From: Tritrichomonas musculus
Lineage: Eukaryota > Parabasalia > Tritrichomonadida > Tritrichomonadidae
Length of the DNA stretch: 64,000 nt
Assembly (NCBI GenBank): GCA_039105265.1
Contig: JAPFFF010000013.1
Location: 3,720,001 to 3,784,000, forward strand
Direction: 5' to 3'
The translations under genes were made by a program, and so were the position numbers. Positions within the stretch are counted from its first letter, which is position 1; each line of letters starts with the position of its first letter. Under the pieces are notes generated by a model. It saw nothing but the letters and a program-made list of their open reading frames with translations, ran no database searches and had not been told where the DNA came from. Positions 28,535 to 38,894 of the stretch are shown piece after piece.

Positions 28535-31234
28535 TTATTTTCTTTTAACTATAATTGTTTTGTCATCGAGATATAAATCTTTTATATTTTTCGGAATATT
28601 GATTTTTTTTAATGATGCACATTGAATAAATGCATCTGTTCCAATTTGCTGAACAGATTTTGGGATCTCAATTATTTCTAATGAATTGCAGCCAACAAAT
28701 GCCCTTTCTTCTATTTTTAATAAATTATTTGGAAGATTTAAATTTTTTAATCCAAAACAAAGGCAGAATGATTCAATGCCAATTTCTGTTACAGAATCTG
28801 GAATATCAATTTCTGTCAATGATATGCATCCTTTAAATAATTTATGATTGATTTTCGTGATTCTTGCTTTCATTTCTATTTCCTTTATTTTTATACATCC
28901 TTCTAAGGCACTTTCACCAATTTCTTCAACTGACGAAGGAATTATAATTTTTTCTAATGAAAGGCAACTTTTAAACGCATTTGGACCAATTTTTTTCATT
29001 GAAGAAGGAATTGTTACTTCAATTAATGATGTGCATCTTTGGAATGATGACTTATTGATAGAAATTACTGAATTTGGAATATGTACTTTCTTTAATGAGG
29101 AACATTTGTTAAATGCGAAACTTTCAATTGAACTAGTTGGATATGGAATCATTATATTTTCTAATAATGCACACCCATCAAATGTACTCTCTTCAATCAA
29201 AGTTAAATACGAAGCTGTCATTTTCTTTAATTTTATGCATCCAAAGAAACATGACTTACCAATACTCCTTACGGTGTAAGGAATTGAGATTTCTTCTAAT
29301 TCAGTACATACACTGAATGATCGATCTTTAATAGAAATTAATGATGATGGATTCTCAAATATGATTTTATTCAAACTTTTGCAAAGATGAAATGAATTGG
29401 ATTCAATGGTAGTTACTGATTTAGGAATTGTAATTTCATTCAATTTTGAACATCCAATGAAAACTCCTTCGTTGACACTTGTAATTTTAGATGAAATTAT
29501 AATTCGTTTTAATGATTCACATCCTTCAAATGCATGTTCTCCAATATATTCAATTTTTCCTAGAAATTCATCATCAAGTTCTTCAAGAGATATGCATCCC
29601 TCAAATGCATGCTTTCCTATTTTAACAACAGAATCTGGCATGATAATTTTACTTAATGATTGACATCGTTTGAATGTATTTTCTTTGATTTCATCTATCT
29701 TTGATTGAATTTCAACATATGATAAAGAATTACATCCTTCAAATAATCCTTTTCCAATTTCAATGACATTTGATGGAATAATTATTTTCTTTAATGAACT
29801 GCATTTATAAAAGGCATTGTCTCCTATGAATGTCACAGATGATGGAATATTTATTTGATAAATAGATCTGCACTTATAAAATGCATTTGGCGGAATTGAT
29901 TTCACTGATTCATCGATATTTATTGAAATATATAAGTTTACATCAGGATTGATTCCTTTTAAATTTTTCAAATTGGATATTTCATCATAAAAATTATCAA
30001 TTACATAAGGATAATCTATTTCAAAATATACTGTACCAAAGTGATTAAGAATTTTAATGAAATCATTCAAATTAAACCAATTTTTTGCAGATAGAATGAT
30101 ACAATATTCATTTGAAAATACAATTTTATTATTTCTAGGATCAATATTGTTGATTATACTTTTTAAAATGTCTTTTAATTCTTCATCAAAATTTAAAAAT
30201 CCTTCAATATTTGCTCTAAGATCTCTGTAAATTGATCTATATTCTCTTTTAACTTTTTTGGACGAAGAAAAAAAACCTTTTGGACAAATATCAAACCATT
30301 CCAAAGGATCAATAATATTTCCAGCATTTTCAATCAACTTAACATAGCTATGAAACTCATTTTGATCGATATCATTTGTAACAAAACTTGGATTATTTTT
30401 AATTTCATTGACAATTTGCTCAAAACTTGGTCTTTCTGAAGGATTTGTTGACCAACATGCATAGATAATATTTTTGTAACATTCAGGAACTGATTCATCA
30501 ATCTGAGGATGTTTATATTTCTTGATATATTGAACAATTTGAAAATATTGTTCACCCAAATTTGTTTGCTTTCGTGTGAACATTTCATACATAATGAAAC
30601 CAAATGAATAAACGTCACATGCAGTTGAATATTGTGGATCTTCATCATCAAATAATATTTCAGGAGCTAAATATGTAGCTGTGCCTTTTATGCCTTTAAG
30701 AGATTCTAATAAACCCGAATGCATTATCTTTGCTAATCCAAAATCTGCTAATTTTGGGAATAAAAATTCATCTAAAAGAATATTGGAGAGTTTTAAATCT
30801 CTATGAATAATGTTGTTTTTATGTAAGTATGACATTATTGAAGCAATTCCAAAAATATTAATTAATCTTTTTGTTGGTGTAAATAAATCATACGGAAAAT
30901 GATTTTTGTGTATAACAATGTCATATAATGATCCGTTTGGTAAATATTCTGTGATAATAACTGGAAACTCTTCTTCATGAAAATCGATTGGACTATATCC
31001 TATAAATTTTACAATGTTAGGATGATTTATTTGCGCAAGGAGATTTACTTCACGTTTTAATGATAGTTTAAATTCTTCATTTTCCTCAGTCAATGGAATT
31101 TTAGAGATTTTTGCAACATATTTTGTTTCGAGATCTTTATTAATTATAAGAAAAACTTCTCCAAATCCTCCTTCACCAATTTTATTTAATAAAATGAAAT
31201 TTTCGAGATTAAGAAATGGATTATCTTGATTCAT
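28535..31234 (-). CDS. TKL-type protein kinase fused to BspA-like LRR_5 repeats (paralogue 1)
   Basis: An 899-aa protein; the ATG at 31234 is chosen, three codons inside the longest frame, because its paralogue starts MNQD too. The kinase (12-290) has GEGGFGEVF (20-28), lysine K42 in VAKIS, HRDLKLSNILLD (144-155), DFGLAK (164-169), GTATYLAPE and a WSTNPSERPSF motif near the end, as in tyrosine-kinase-like (TKL) kinases. A linker of about 150 residues follows. Then about 19 LRR_5 repeats of 23 residues run to the C-terminus (IPSSVTFIGDNAFYKCSSLKKI type). All catalytic residues are present. No signal peptide or TM, so probably a cytosolic kinase with an LRR sensing or targeting arm. It is head-to-head with paralogue 2, 402 bp apart. 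The stop overlaps TAAAA. Confidence 0.92.
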   Translation of the reverse strand: MNQDNPFLNLENFILLNKIGEGGFGEVFLIINKDLETKYVAKISKIPLTEENEEFKLSLKREVNLLAQINHPNIVKFIGYSPIDFHEEEFPVIITEYLPNGSLYDIVIHKNHFPYDLFTPTKRLINIFGIASIMSYLHKNNIIHRDLKLSNILLDEFLFPKLADFGLAKIMHSGLLESLKGIKGTATYLAPEILFDDEDPQYSTACDVYSFGFIMYEMFTRKQTNLGEQYFQIVQYIKKYKHPQIDESVPECYKNIIYACWSTNPSERPSFEQIVNEIKNNPSFVTNDIDQNEFHSYVKLIENAGNIIDPLEWFDICPKGFFSSSKKVKREYRSIYRDLRANIEGFLNFDEELKDILKSIINNIDPRNNKIVFSNEYCIILSAKNWFNLNDFIKILNHFGTVYFEIDYPYVIDNFYDEISNLKNLKGINPDVNLYISINIDESVKSIPPNAFYKCRSIYQINIPSSVTFIGDNAFYKCSSLKKIIIPSNVIEIGKGLFEGCNSLSYVEIQSKIDEIKENTFKRCQSLSKIIMPDSVVKIGKHAFEGCISLEELDDEFLGKIEYIGEHAFEGCESLKRIIISSKITSVNEGVFIGCSKLNEITIPKSVTTIESNSFHLCKSLNKIIFENPSSLISIKDRSFSVCTELEEISIPYTVRSIGKSCFFGCIKLKKMTASYLTLIEESTFDGCALLENIMIPYPTSSIESFAFNKCSSLKKVHIPNSVISINKSSFQRCTSLIEVTIPSSMKKIGPNAFKSCLSLEKIIIPSSVEEIGESALEGCIKIKEIEMKARITKINHKLFKGCISLTEIDIPDSVTEIGIESFCLCFGLKNLNLPNNLLKIEERAFVGCNSLEIIEIPKSVQQIGTDAFIQCASLKKINIPKNIKDLYLDDKTIIVKRK

Positions 31235-31636
31235 TTTGTACAAAATATTATTATAAAGAAAACTGTTCTTGGATAAAACACTAATATATCAAAATTGCTA
31301 ATTTATTTCATTAAAATACTAATAAATAAGTAAATTTAATTAGTTTAATAATTTTATTTTATATAATTTCAAATAAATATTAAGTGAAAAGTAAGATATA
31401 AAAAAATATTGTTCACCCTAAATTTTATAGTATATTTGTGAAATTTATGAACATATTTATTTCATAATAAAATAAATATTCCATAATTATATTATATATT
31501 TACATATAATATTAAAATTGTTTATTAATAAAACTATTAAATAATAAATATATATATATATATTTTAAAGAAATATATTACAATTTTATTTTTTTCAATA
31601 TTGACACCTTTTTATATAGAATAATTTTTTAATAAA
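31235..31636. promoter_or_regulatory. Shared divergent promoter region of the two kinase-LRR paralogues
   Basis: 402 bp of extremely AT-rich DNA between the two start codons, with an (AT)n run near 31550-31565. No TTCAAAAAGTT box. That it drives both genes is inferred from the geometry only. Confidence 0.4.
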
Positions 31637-34033
31637 ATGAATCAGGATAAGTCATATCTTAATCTTGAAAATTTTATTATATTAAATAAAATTGGTGAAG
31701 GAGGATTTGGAGAAGTTTTTGTTGTACTTAATAAAGATCTCGGTATAAAATATGTGGCGAAAATTTCTAAAACCCCATTAACAGAGCATGATGAAGAATT
31801 TAAACTATCATTAAAGCGAGAAATCAATCTTCTTGCCCAAATAAATCATCCTTACGTTTTAAAATTCATAGGATACAGTCCAATTGATTTTTTACATCGC
31901 AATAGACCTGTTATTATCACAGAATATTTAAAGAATGGCTCATTATATGACATTGTTATGCGTGAAAAGAACGATTGTATTCTTGAATCTTGGACTCCAA
32001 CAAAAAAATTAATTAATATTTTTGGTATTGCATCAATAATGTATTATTTGCATGAAAACAATATCATTCATAGAGACTTAAAACTTGACAATGTTCTTTT
32101 CGATGAATACTTATTTCCCAAAATTGCAGATTTCGGATTATCGAAAATAATCCACAAACATAAAAAATCCATGACAATACAGTCTAATCAAGGCATTAAA
32201 GGTACAATTATATACACAGCACCCGAAATATTAAAAGATACAAAAAACCCTATATATACATTAGCGTGTGATGTATATTCATTTGCTTTTATTGTCTATG
32301 AAATCATCAATCCAACTTTTCCCTATCAAAAAATGAAACAATATGAAGTTATTGATGATGTTGTAAATGGAAAACGTCCAAAAATTGATGAAAGTGTTCC
32401 CAAATGTTACAAAAAACTTATTGAAGATTGTTGGAAACAAAAACCGAAAAAAAGACCAAGTTTTAAAGACATTGTTAAGAAATTGAAGACAGAAAAAGAT
32501 TTTAGAGTAGGAATTGATTCAAAAGAATTTGAAGATTATATAAATTTAATTGAAAAATGTTCCAATGAAAATCCTGATTTATCAAAGTTCACCAAAATCA
32601 AGATTTGTTCAGATAGTTTTTCATTTGTTCAAGCATCTGATGATTTGTTTAACAAGCTTCAGCAAGATACAAAAGAAATTGTATTTAAAGCAAAATCAAG
32701 CGTTGATCAATCTTACACTTTTTCTGATGATGAATCCCTTAAACTTTTTGCAACAAAGACATTTGATTCACTTTTCTTTCAGAAGGTTTTAAAAAACTTT
32801 TCAAATGTTACATTTGAATTAAATAACTCTAATAATATTAATGTTTTATCTCCTATTCTACAAAAACTTTCTACTTTGTATGATAATGAATTATCAATGT
32901 TGAGAGTAAATTTGTCAGTCTCCAATATTTCACATTTGTCAAATATTGTTGAAAATAAAAGTATTCCTATTTCAATAAAAATAGACGAATCAGTGAAATC
33001 AATTCCTCCAAAAGCTTTTTATAAGTGCAAATCTATTTATAAAATAGATATTCCATCTTCAATAACAAGCATAGGAGACAATGCCTTTTCTGAATGTAGT
33101 TTACTTGAACAAATTATAATTGGATCAAATGTCAATGAAATTGGAAAAGGATTATTTGAAGAATGCACTTTACTTGAATTTGTTGAAATTCAATCAAAGA
33201 TAGATGAAATCAAAGAAAATACATTCAAACGATGTCAATCATTAAGTAAAATTATCATGCCAGATTCTGTTGTTAAAATAGGAAAGCATGCATTTGAGGG
33301 ATGCATATCTCTTGAAGAAGTTGATGATGAATTTCTAGAACAAATTGAATATATTGGAGAACATGCATTTGAAGGATGTGAATCATTAAAACGAATTATA
33401 ATTTCATCTAAAATTACAAGTGTCAACGAAGGAGTTTTCATTGGATGTTCAAAATTGAATGAAATTACAATTCCTAAATCAGTAACTACCATTGAATCCA
33501 ATTCATTTTATCTGTGCAAAAGTTTGAATAAAATCATATTTGAATATCCATCATCATTAATTTCTATTAAAGATCGATCATTTAAAAAATGCAAATCGTT
33601 AACTGAAATAACAATTCCTCATTCAGTGACAGTAATTGGTTCAAAAGTATTCAAAAATTGTAAATCTTTAGAAAAAGTAAAAATTCCTTCTTCAGTTGAC
33701 GAAATTGGAGCAAGCACATTTGAAGGATGTAAAAAGTTGATTGAAATAGAAATGAAAGCTCCAATTTCAAAAATCAATGATAAATTATTTAAAGGTTGCA
33801 CCTCATTGACAGAAATTTCAATTCCGGACACAGTGTCGGAAATTGGTAAAAAATCATTCTACCAATGCGGTGGATTGAAAAAGATTATTCTTCCAAGATA
33901 TTTGACCAAAATAGAAACAAAAGCATTTTTTGGTTGCGAACAATTAGAAAAGGTAAGTATTCCAAAATCAGTCCAGTATATTGGTGCAGATGCTTTCGGT
34001 CAATGTTCGGCATTAGATTTTAATTTCAATTGA
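31637..34033 (+). CDS. TKL-type protein kinase fused to BspA-like LRR_5 repeats (paralogue 2)
   Basis: A 798-aa protein, divergent neighbour of paralogue 1. Kinase motifs: GEGGFGEVF (20-28), K42, HRDLKLDNVLFD (145-156), DFGLSK (165-170), GTIIYTAPE and KKRPSF; all active-site residues are present. The linker (about 295-440) differs from paralogue 1. About 15 LRR_5 repeats follow. Residues about 515-655 (nucleotides about 33185-33590) are almost identical to paralogue 1 at the DNA level, including silent sites, while the kinase halves differ much more. That fits recent gene conversion. The C-terminus stops four repeats earlier than paralogue 1, with SALDFNFN. No secretion signal. Probably a cytosolic kinase with an LRR interaction arm. 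Confidence 0.92.
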   Translation: MNQDKSYLNLENFIILNKIGEGGFGEVFVVLNKDLGIKYVAKISKTPLTEHDEEFKLSLKREINLLAQINHPYVLKFIGYSPIDFLHRNRPVIITEYLKNGSLYDIVMREKNDCILESWTPTKKLINIFGIASIMYYLHENNIIHRDLKLDNVLFDEYLFPKIADFGLSKIIHKHKKSMTIQSNQGIKGTIIYTAPEILKDTKNPIYTLACDVYSFAFIVYEIINPTFPYQKMKQYEVIDDVVNGKRPKIDESVPKCYKKLIEDCWKQKPKKRPSFKDIVKKLKTEKDFRVGIDSKEFEDYINLIEKCSNENPDLSKFTKIKICSDSFSFVQASDDLFNKLQQDTKEIVFKAKSSVDQSYTFSDDESLKLFATKTFDSLFFQKVLKNFSNVTFELNNSNNINVLSPILQKLSTLYDNELSMLRVNLSVSNISHLSNIVENKSIPISIKIDESVKSIPPKAFYKCKSIYKIDIPSSITSIGDNAFSECSLLEQIIIGSNVNEIGKGLFEECTLLEFVEIQSKIDEIKENTFKRCQSLSKIIMPDSVVKIGKHAFEGCISLEEVDDEFLEQIEYIGEHAFEGCESLKRIIISSKITSVNEGVFIGCSKLNEITIPKSVTTIESNSFYLCKSLNKIIFEYPSSLISIKDRSFKKCKSLTEITIPHSVTVIGSKVFKNCKSLEKVKIPSSVDEIGASTFEGCKKLIEIEMKAPISKINDKLFKGCTSLTEISIPDTVSEIGKKSFYQCGGLKKIILPRYLTKIETKAFFGCEQLEKVSIPKSVQYIGADAFGQCSALDFNFN

Positions 34034-34218
34034 AATAAAAGCAATTAAATTGATATATAATTCTTTTTTAAAAATTTTTTTAGAAATGTAAATTTTATTT
34101 GAATTTGATACTCCAATTTCAGATACTTTTTGATAATATTTAGAAGCTTTCGTTTAATCCTGCTGTTAACTTTTCAGGTAAGCAAGATCTTATTGCCAAC
34201 ATAAATTAAATCGTTCGG

Positions 34219-34430
34219 TTCTGCTTTAGATAGCACTAGATTGTTTTAATTAAAAAGTTATTTTTTAGATTTTTGCCAGAAAAAGTGTTTTTTTTTTTTC
34301 TCTGGTTGCTCATTTTTTTCTTCTTTTGGATGTATAACAAATCTCATTGCTGACTCACAAACTTTATCAACCTTCTTCTAAGCTTGATGGTATTTGTAAT
34401 TTTCTGAATCTAGTGCTATCTAAAGCAGAA
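34219..34430. repeat. 24-bp perfect inverted repeat around a gene remnant
   Basis: Arms at 34219-34242 and 34407-34430 are exact reverse complements (TTCTGCTTTAGATAGCACTA, then GATT, in the left arm), separated by 164 bp. No target duplication is seen. The right arm sits exactly where the middle of the decayed Rho-type gene is missing, so a templated insertion at a break is likelier than a MITE. Confidence 0.7.
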
Positions 34431-34548
34431 TCCAGATTTTTTCAACATTTTCCAATGGAGGATTATAAACAGCTCGAGGCTGTGTTGAATATTGGATAGC
34501 TAACGAATTTGTATCCTCATTAGAATCACCTGCAACGACGCATTTCAT
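34258..34548 (-). pseudogene. Decayed Rho/Rac-type small GTPase
   Basis: On the minus strand, the ATG at 34548 opens MKCVVAGDSNEDTNSLAIQY and continues STQPRAVYNPPLENVEKIW. This follows the Rho N-terminus MKCVVVGD...SYTT...VYNPTVFEN, but with the P-loop GxxxxGKS destroyed. After a gap holding one arm of the 24-bp inverted repeat, a second coding-like piece (about 34371 to 34258) reads VDKVCESAMRFVIHP then Lys/Glu-rich, ending in TAA. That resembles the last helix and basic tail of Rho proteins, without a CAAX box. The region for switch II, NKxD and the SAK motif is missing. It is a dead copy of a host signalling GTPase. Confidence 0.6.
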
Positions 34549-34774
34549 ATCTGAAAATTAGAAATAGAAAAAATACGCTTTATTCAGTATAAAAAACGTT
34601 TTTTTCCTGAGAAACCGCCGTTTTATATAAAACCTAAGGTTCCCAGATCTATCTATGTATCTTGTTATAAGTTTCAACCACCTATGTTACCATAATGAAT
34701 TTTTGATTTATATCGAATTGGTGGTTATTTCCCTCTTTCTTCTTCTTTATTGATAAATTCAAAATCTCGTTTTT
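34549..34774. other. Intergenic DNA with short coding-like stretches
   Basis: Short open stretches on the plus strand look coding but none is long enough to identify. Probably decayed sequence; no family recognised. Confidence 0.3.
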
Positions 34775-34912
34775 ATGATTTACCTCAAAACAATTTTCAA
34801 ATACTTGGAAAAAATCCAACGAGGTATTGGTAAAAAGAAAGATTATACATTATTAAAGAATTCTAATAATAAAGCTTATTATCAAATTAAATTTATTCCA
34901 AATCCTTCATAA
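34775..34912 (+). CDS. Possible 45-aa basic small protein
   Basis: A frame of 45 codons from ATG (34775) to TAA (34910-34912), followed by AAA so that the stop lies in TAAAA as in other genes here. The product is Lys-rich and non-repetitive (MIYLKTIFKYLEKIQRGIGK at its start). It overlaps the 3' end of the opposite kinase-Sel1 gene by 31 bp. It may equally be the decayed end of an older gene. No function is proposed. Confidence 0.22.
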   Translation: MIYLKTIFKYLEKIQRGIGKKKDYTLLKNSNNKAYYQIKFIPNPS

Positions 34913-37900
34913 AACATTTCGTTTAAGTCATTTTTTTGTATGCTTTTCAACAATTTTTCATTTTGATTTAACACCCTCGATGTTTCAATTGCTTGACAAT
35001 TATGATTATATAAAAAATCTTTCTTTTTATATAATCCACAATATTCGTTAAAATTTTCTATTTGATCCAGTTTTTGAATATTGATTGCTTCACAAATTAT
35101 ATCATGCATTTCACTTTGATTACCAGAATATTTGATGATTTCATCCTTGATATTTTGCAAGTCACTTCCAAATTCCTTAATCAAAGCAATAAATAAGAGT
35201 TCTTTAGATGGAGTGAATCCTTTTTTCAGAGATTTAATTAATAACTCAATTACTAAATGAAAATTTTCAACAGACTCATTGAATATATAAATACTGGAAA
35301 GATTATACATTGCAACTTCATCATTTTTTTGTTTAATTGCTTCATTAAAGTATTCCATTGCTTGGCCAACATTTTTTGTAATCTCATCACCAAAACCGTT
35401 TTTATAAATCACACCAAGATTGTTTTTGGCGTATTGATGATCAAATGACGATGCTTCTTTATAATAATGAATTGCTTTTCGAATGTCTCTATTAACATTC
35501 TTTCCTTCATGGTAAATAAAACCAACAATGAAATTTGCATCAACGTTTCCATTATTTGATGATTTAAGAAGCCAAAATAGTCCTTTTTCAATATTGGATA
35601 AAATAAAAGGACAATCATAAAAAATAGTACCTAATATAAGTTGTGATTTTGATTCATTTTTATAAGCAGCAAGTGTTAAATAAAATATTGCTTTATTCAT
35701 ATCTCTTGGTACATCAGTTCCTTGATAATATATATGACCTAAATTATGCAATGCTTGCATAAAGTTTTGATTAGCAGCTAATGTATAATAATAAATAGCC
35801 TTTTTAATATCTCGAGGAACATTTTGGCCTTTGTGATAAATACTACCAAGGTTAAATTGCGCTTGTGGCGTTCCTTGATCAGCTGAAAGTGAATAATAAT
35901 AAATTGCTTTTTTTGTATCTTGATTAACACCGTCACCTTTGTTGTAAATTGCTCCAAGATTGAGTTGTGCAATTGGATTATTATTTGCTGCTGCTAATGA
36001 GTAATAATAAATTGCTCTTGCAATATCTCGAGGAATATGTATTCCTTCATCATAAATAAATGCAAGATTGACTTGTGCTCTTGTGTAATTATTATTTGCA
36101 GAAAGTGTATAGTAATAAATTGCTTTGTTTATATCTCGAGGAATTAATTTTCCATTTTCAAAAATTTGGCCGAGATTATATTGTGCAATTGGATTATTTT
36201 GATCAGAAGCCATCAACCAATATTGAATAGCTTTATCAATATCTTTTTGTTCATAATATAATACTGCAAGATCGATCTGTGCATCTTCATTTCCATTATT
36301 TGCGGACAAAGTAAAATAATAAATTGCTTTTTGTAGATTATAAGGAACATATTGGCCATCTGAATAAAAGCTTGCTATTTTGTATTGACTTTTAGGATGA
36401 TTCTGACTTGCAGCTAATGAATAATAATAAATAGCTTTATTTATATCAATTGGAGTGAAATCTCTGTTTTCATAGATAACACCAAGATTATATTGCGCTT
36501 CAACATTTCCTTGATTTGCTGCTAGCGTGTAATAATGAATTGCCTTTTCACGGTCTCTTGTAATGGAAGATGATTTGTCATATATTAAACCAAGACAATA
36601 TTGTGAATCAGGATCATCTAAATCTGATGCAAATGAGAAGAAATAAATTGCTTTCTTAATGTCTCTTTCAATTTTCTCTCCTTGATAATAAATATTACCA
36701 AGTGAAAATAAAGCTTTACTATATTTTTGATTTGCTGATAAAGTTAAATAATGAATTGCTTTATTTATATCGTGTTCTTCATTATCTTCACTATAGATTG
36801 TACCCAATACGTATTGAGAATCTGGATCATTCTGATTTGCTGCAAGTGATAAACACGAAATTGCTTTTTTTATATTATTCGAAATTGAATGGTCACTATA
36901 GTAAATTAAACCAAGTCTTAACTCAGCTTTTAAAACATTGTGATTCACTGCTTGTGAATAATAAAAAATTGCTTTTTGAATATCTTTTTCAATATATTTC
37001 CCTTCTTCATAAATTATTCCAAGAATCAATTGAGCATTCTCATCATCTTGATTTGCTGCAAGCGAGTAATAATAAATTGCTTTATTAATATTTCTATCAA
37101 CATATTTATTTTGATAATAAATGTCGCCTAAAATAAGCTGAGCTTTTAAAAAGCCTTGATCTGATGCTTGTGAATAATACATAATTGCTTTTTTTATATC
37201 TCTTGGGACCAATTCATTTTGATAATAAATTGATCCGAGATTGAACTGAGCATTTGGATCATTTTGATCGGCTGCTAGTTGAAAATAATGGATTGACTTA
37301 TTTATGTCATGATCAATAACTTTGCTAACGTTAAAAAGAACACCTAAATTATTTAATGTTTCAGTATTATTTCCGTTTTTTTTGACTTTTTTAAGAATAT
37401 TGAAAGTGATATCATCCATCATTTGTCGGAAATCATTTTCAAATCGTTCAAATAAATTCTTAATATGAATATTTGAATAATATTCAATATAAAACTCAAC
37501 AATTAATTGTGGAAGAGATGGCCTTTCATTTGGATCTTTTAAAACACATTTTTTATAAATTTTTAATATTTCATTATATTCACCAAAATCAACATTTTGA
37601 TTTGAATTCTCATCATTGACAGATATTTCTTTTTTCATTATACAATAAATCATTTTACCAAGTGAATAAACATCGCATTTATATGTGATATCGTTCGATT
37701 GAATTTCAGGGGCAACAAAACGAGATCCAAGATCAGCAGTAAAATCTGCATTATCATTTGAGTATTGGAAATCAACCATCCTATCAAAATCAATCAAAAC
37801 AATATCTTTGTTTCCATCAACAATTACATTATTAGGCTTTAAATCGCGATAAATAAAATGATTTCTGTGGAGATATTCTAAAACTAACATCAACTCAAAT

Positions 37901-38855
37901 ATAATTGTTATTTGGTCATTAATTGAAAGATCTATTTGATGAATATTTGATAATGTTTGGCCATAAATATATTCAATAACAAAAAAATCAGGATTTGTAG
38001 AACAAACTCCATAAAATTTGGGCAGAAAAGGATGGCAGATTTTTGAATAATTGTCAATTTCACGTCGAACCAATTTTTGTTTTTCATTTGGATTTAAACA
38101 TGGCTTTTTGATTATCAATAATTCTTCTTTAATAATATGATATATTAAACATGCTGTGAATGAAGAACCACAACTATTATAATCTAATTCAATATATTCA
38201 TTTTGGTTAATTGGTTCTCTGATATTTGAGTTTGATTCATAATTGCTGATTCGGCTTTTATTTAATTTATGAAAACTTTGCTTTATTAAAAACGCTGCTA
38301 TGCATGACTTGATAATTTCCCATATTTTTTTCAATGATGGCTTTGGAAATCTACGAATTATAAACTTTTTTGAAAGGTTGAAATATGTGAATTCAGAAAA
38401 TTACTGCTAAAGGATTCTTTATATTGAATTGTGATATTATCATCAAATAATTTTTTTGAATCTGATAAAAAGTGAATTATTAGATCTTGCTTATTCGATA
38501 AAAAATTTTGAAGATAGCTTTTATAAGAATGTTCAAAAATGATTATTGTTTCTTTAAAACAAATGACAAAATATGTTTGCTTTTCATGCTGATTTTCATC
38601 TTTGAATTCATCAATTATTATTTCTTTCGATTCTTTCAAGTATTGATAAATATCTCTCATATTAGATATATCAAAATTTTCAGAAAATTGAAGAAGAGTA
38701 TACTTTTTTAGAACCTGATCAAGAATTATATTTGCAACTTTGATATTGTTGTTTTCTAAACAACTTTTAAACACCAAAAAATCATTTATCATTAATAAAG
38801 AAGATAAATGGTCAATTATATTCAAATTTTTTTTCAATAAAAATTTTAGAAACAT
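34882..38855 (-). pseudogene. Protein kinase with ~20 Sel1 repeats, split by one frameshift
   Basis: Two adjoining minus-strand frames make one gene of the kinase-Sel1 family. The first (38855-38358, ATG at 38855) is the N-terminal domain seen at 18021, with FVICFKETIIIF matching LIICFEKTLIIL. The second (to 34882) opens in another frame with NLSKKFIIRRF, matching NLKKTNNFIFRLW of the paralogue, so a single-base slip lies near 38365-38400. The kinase part has a degenerate glycine loop (CGSSFTACL), lysine in LLIIKKP, YRDLKPNNV (His to Tyr) and LIDFDRM (DFG to DFD). About 20 Sel1 repeats follow, then the tail MFYEGFGINLI. It is a recent pseudogene, a programmed or sequencing slip, or two separate products; everything else is intact. 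Confidence 0.75.
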
Positions 38856-38894
38856 TTGAAATTTTTGAGAAGAATTTTATAAATACAAATATTA
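38856..38894. promoter_or_regulatory. 39-bp divergent intergenic region
   Basis: Only 39 bp separate the ATG at 38855 (-) from the ATG at 38895 (+). Any promoter for both genes must be this short or overlap the coding sequence. There is no TTCAAAAAGTT box inside it. Confidence 0.4.

Noticed and set aside
29397-29663. Near-identical 88-codon antisense frames in the two kinase-LRR paralogues
   Set aside because: They are shadows of the conserved LRR coding; their identity is explained by gene conversion of the sense strand.
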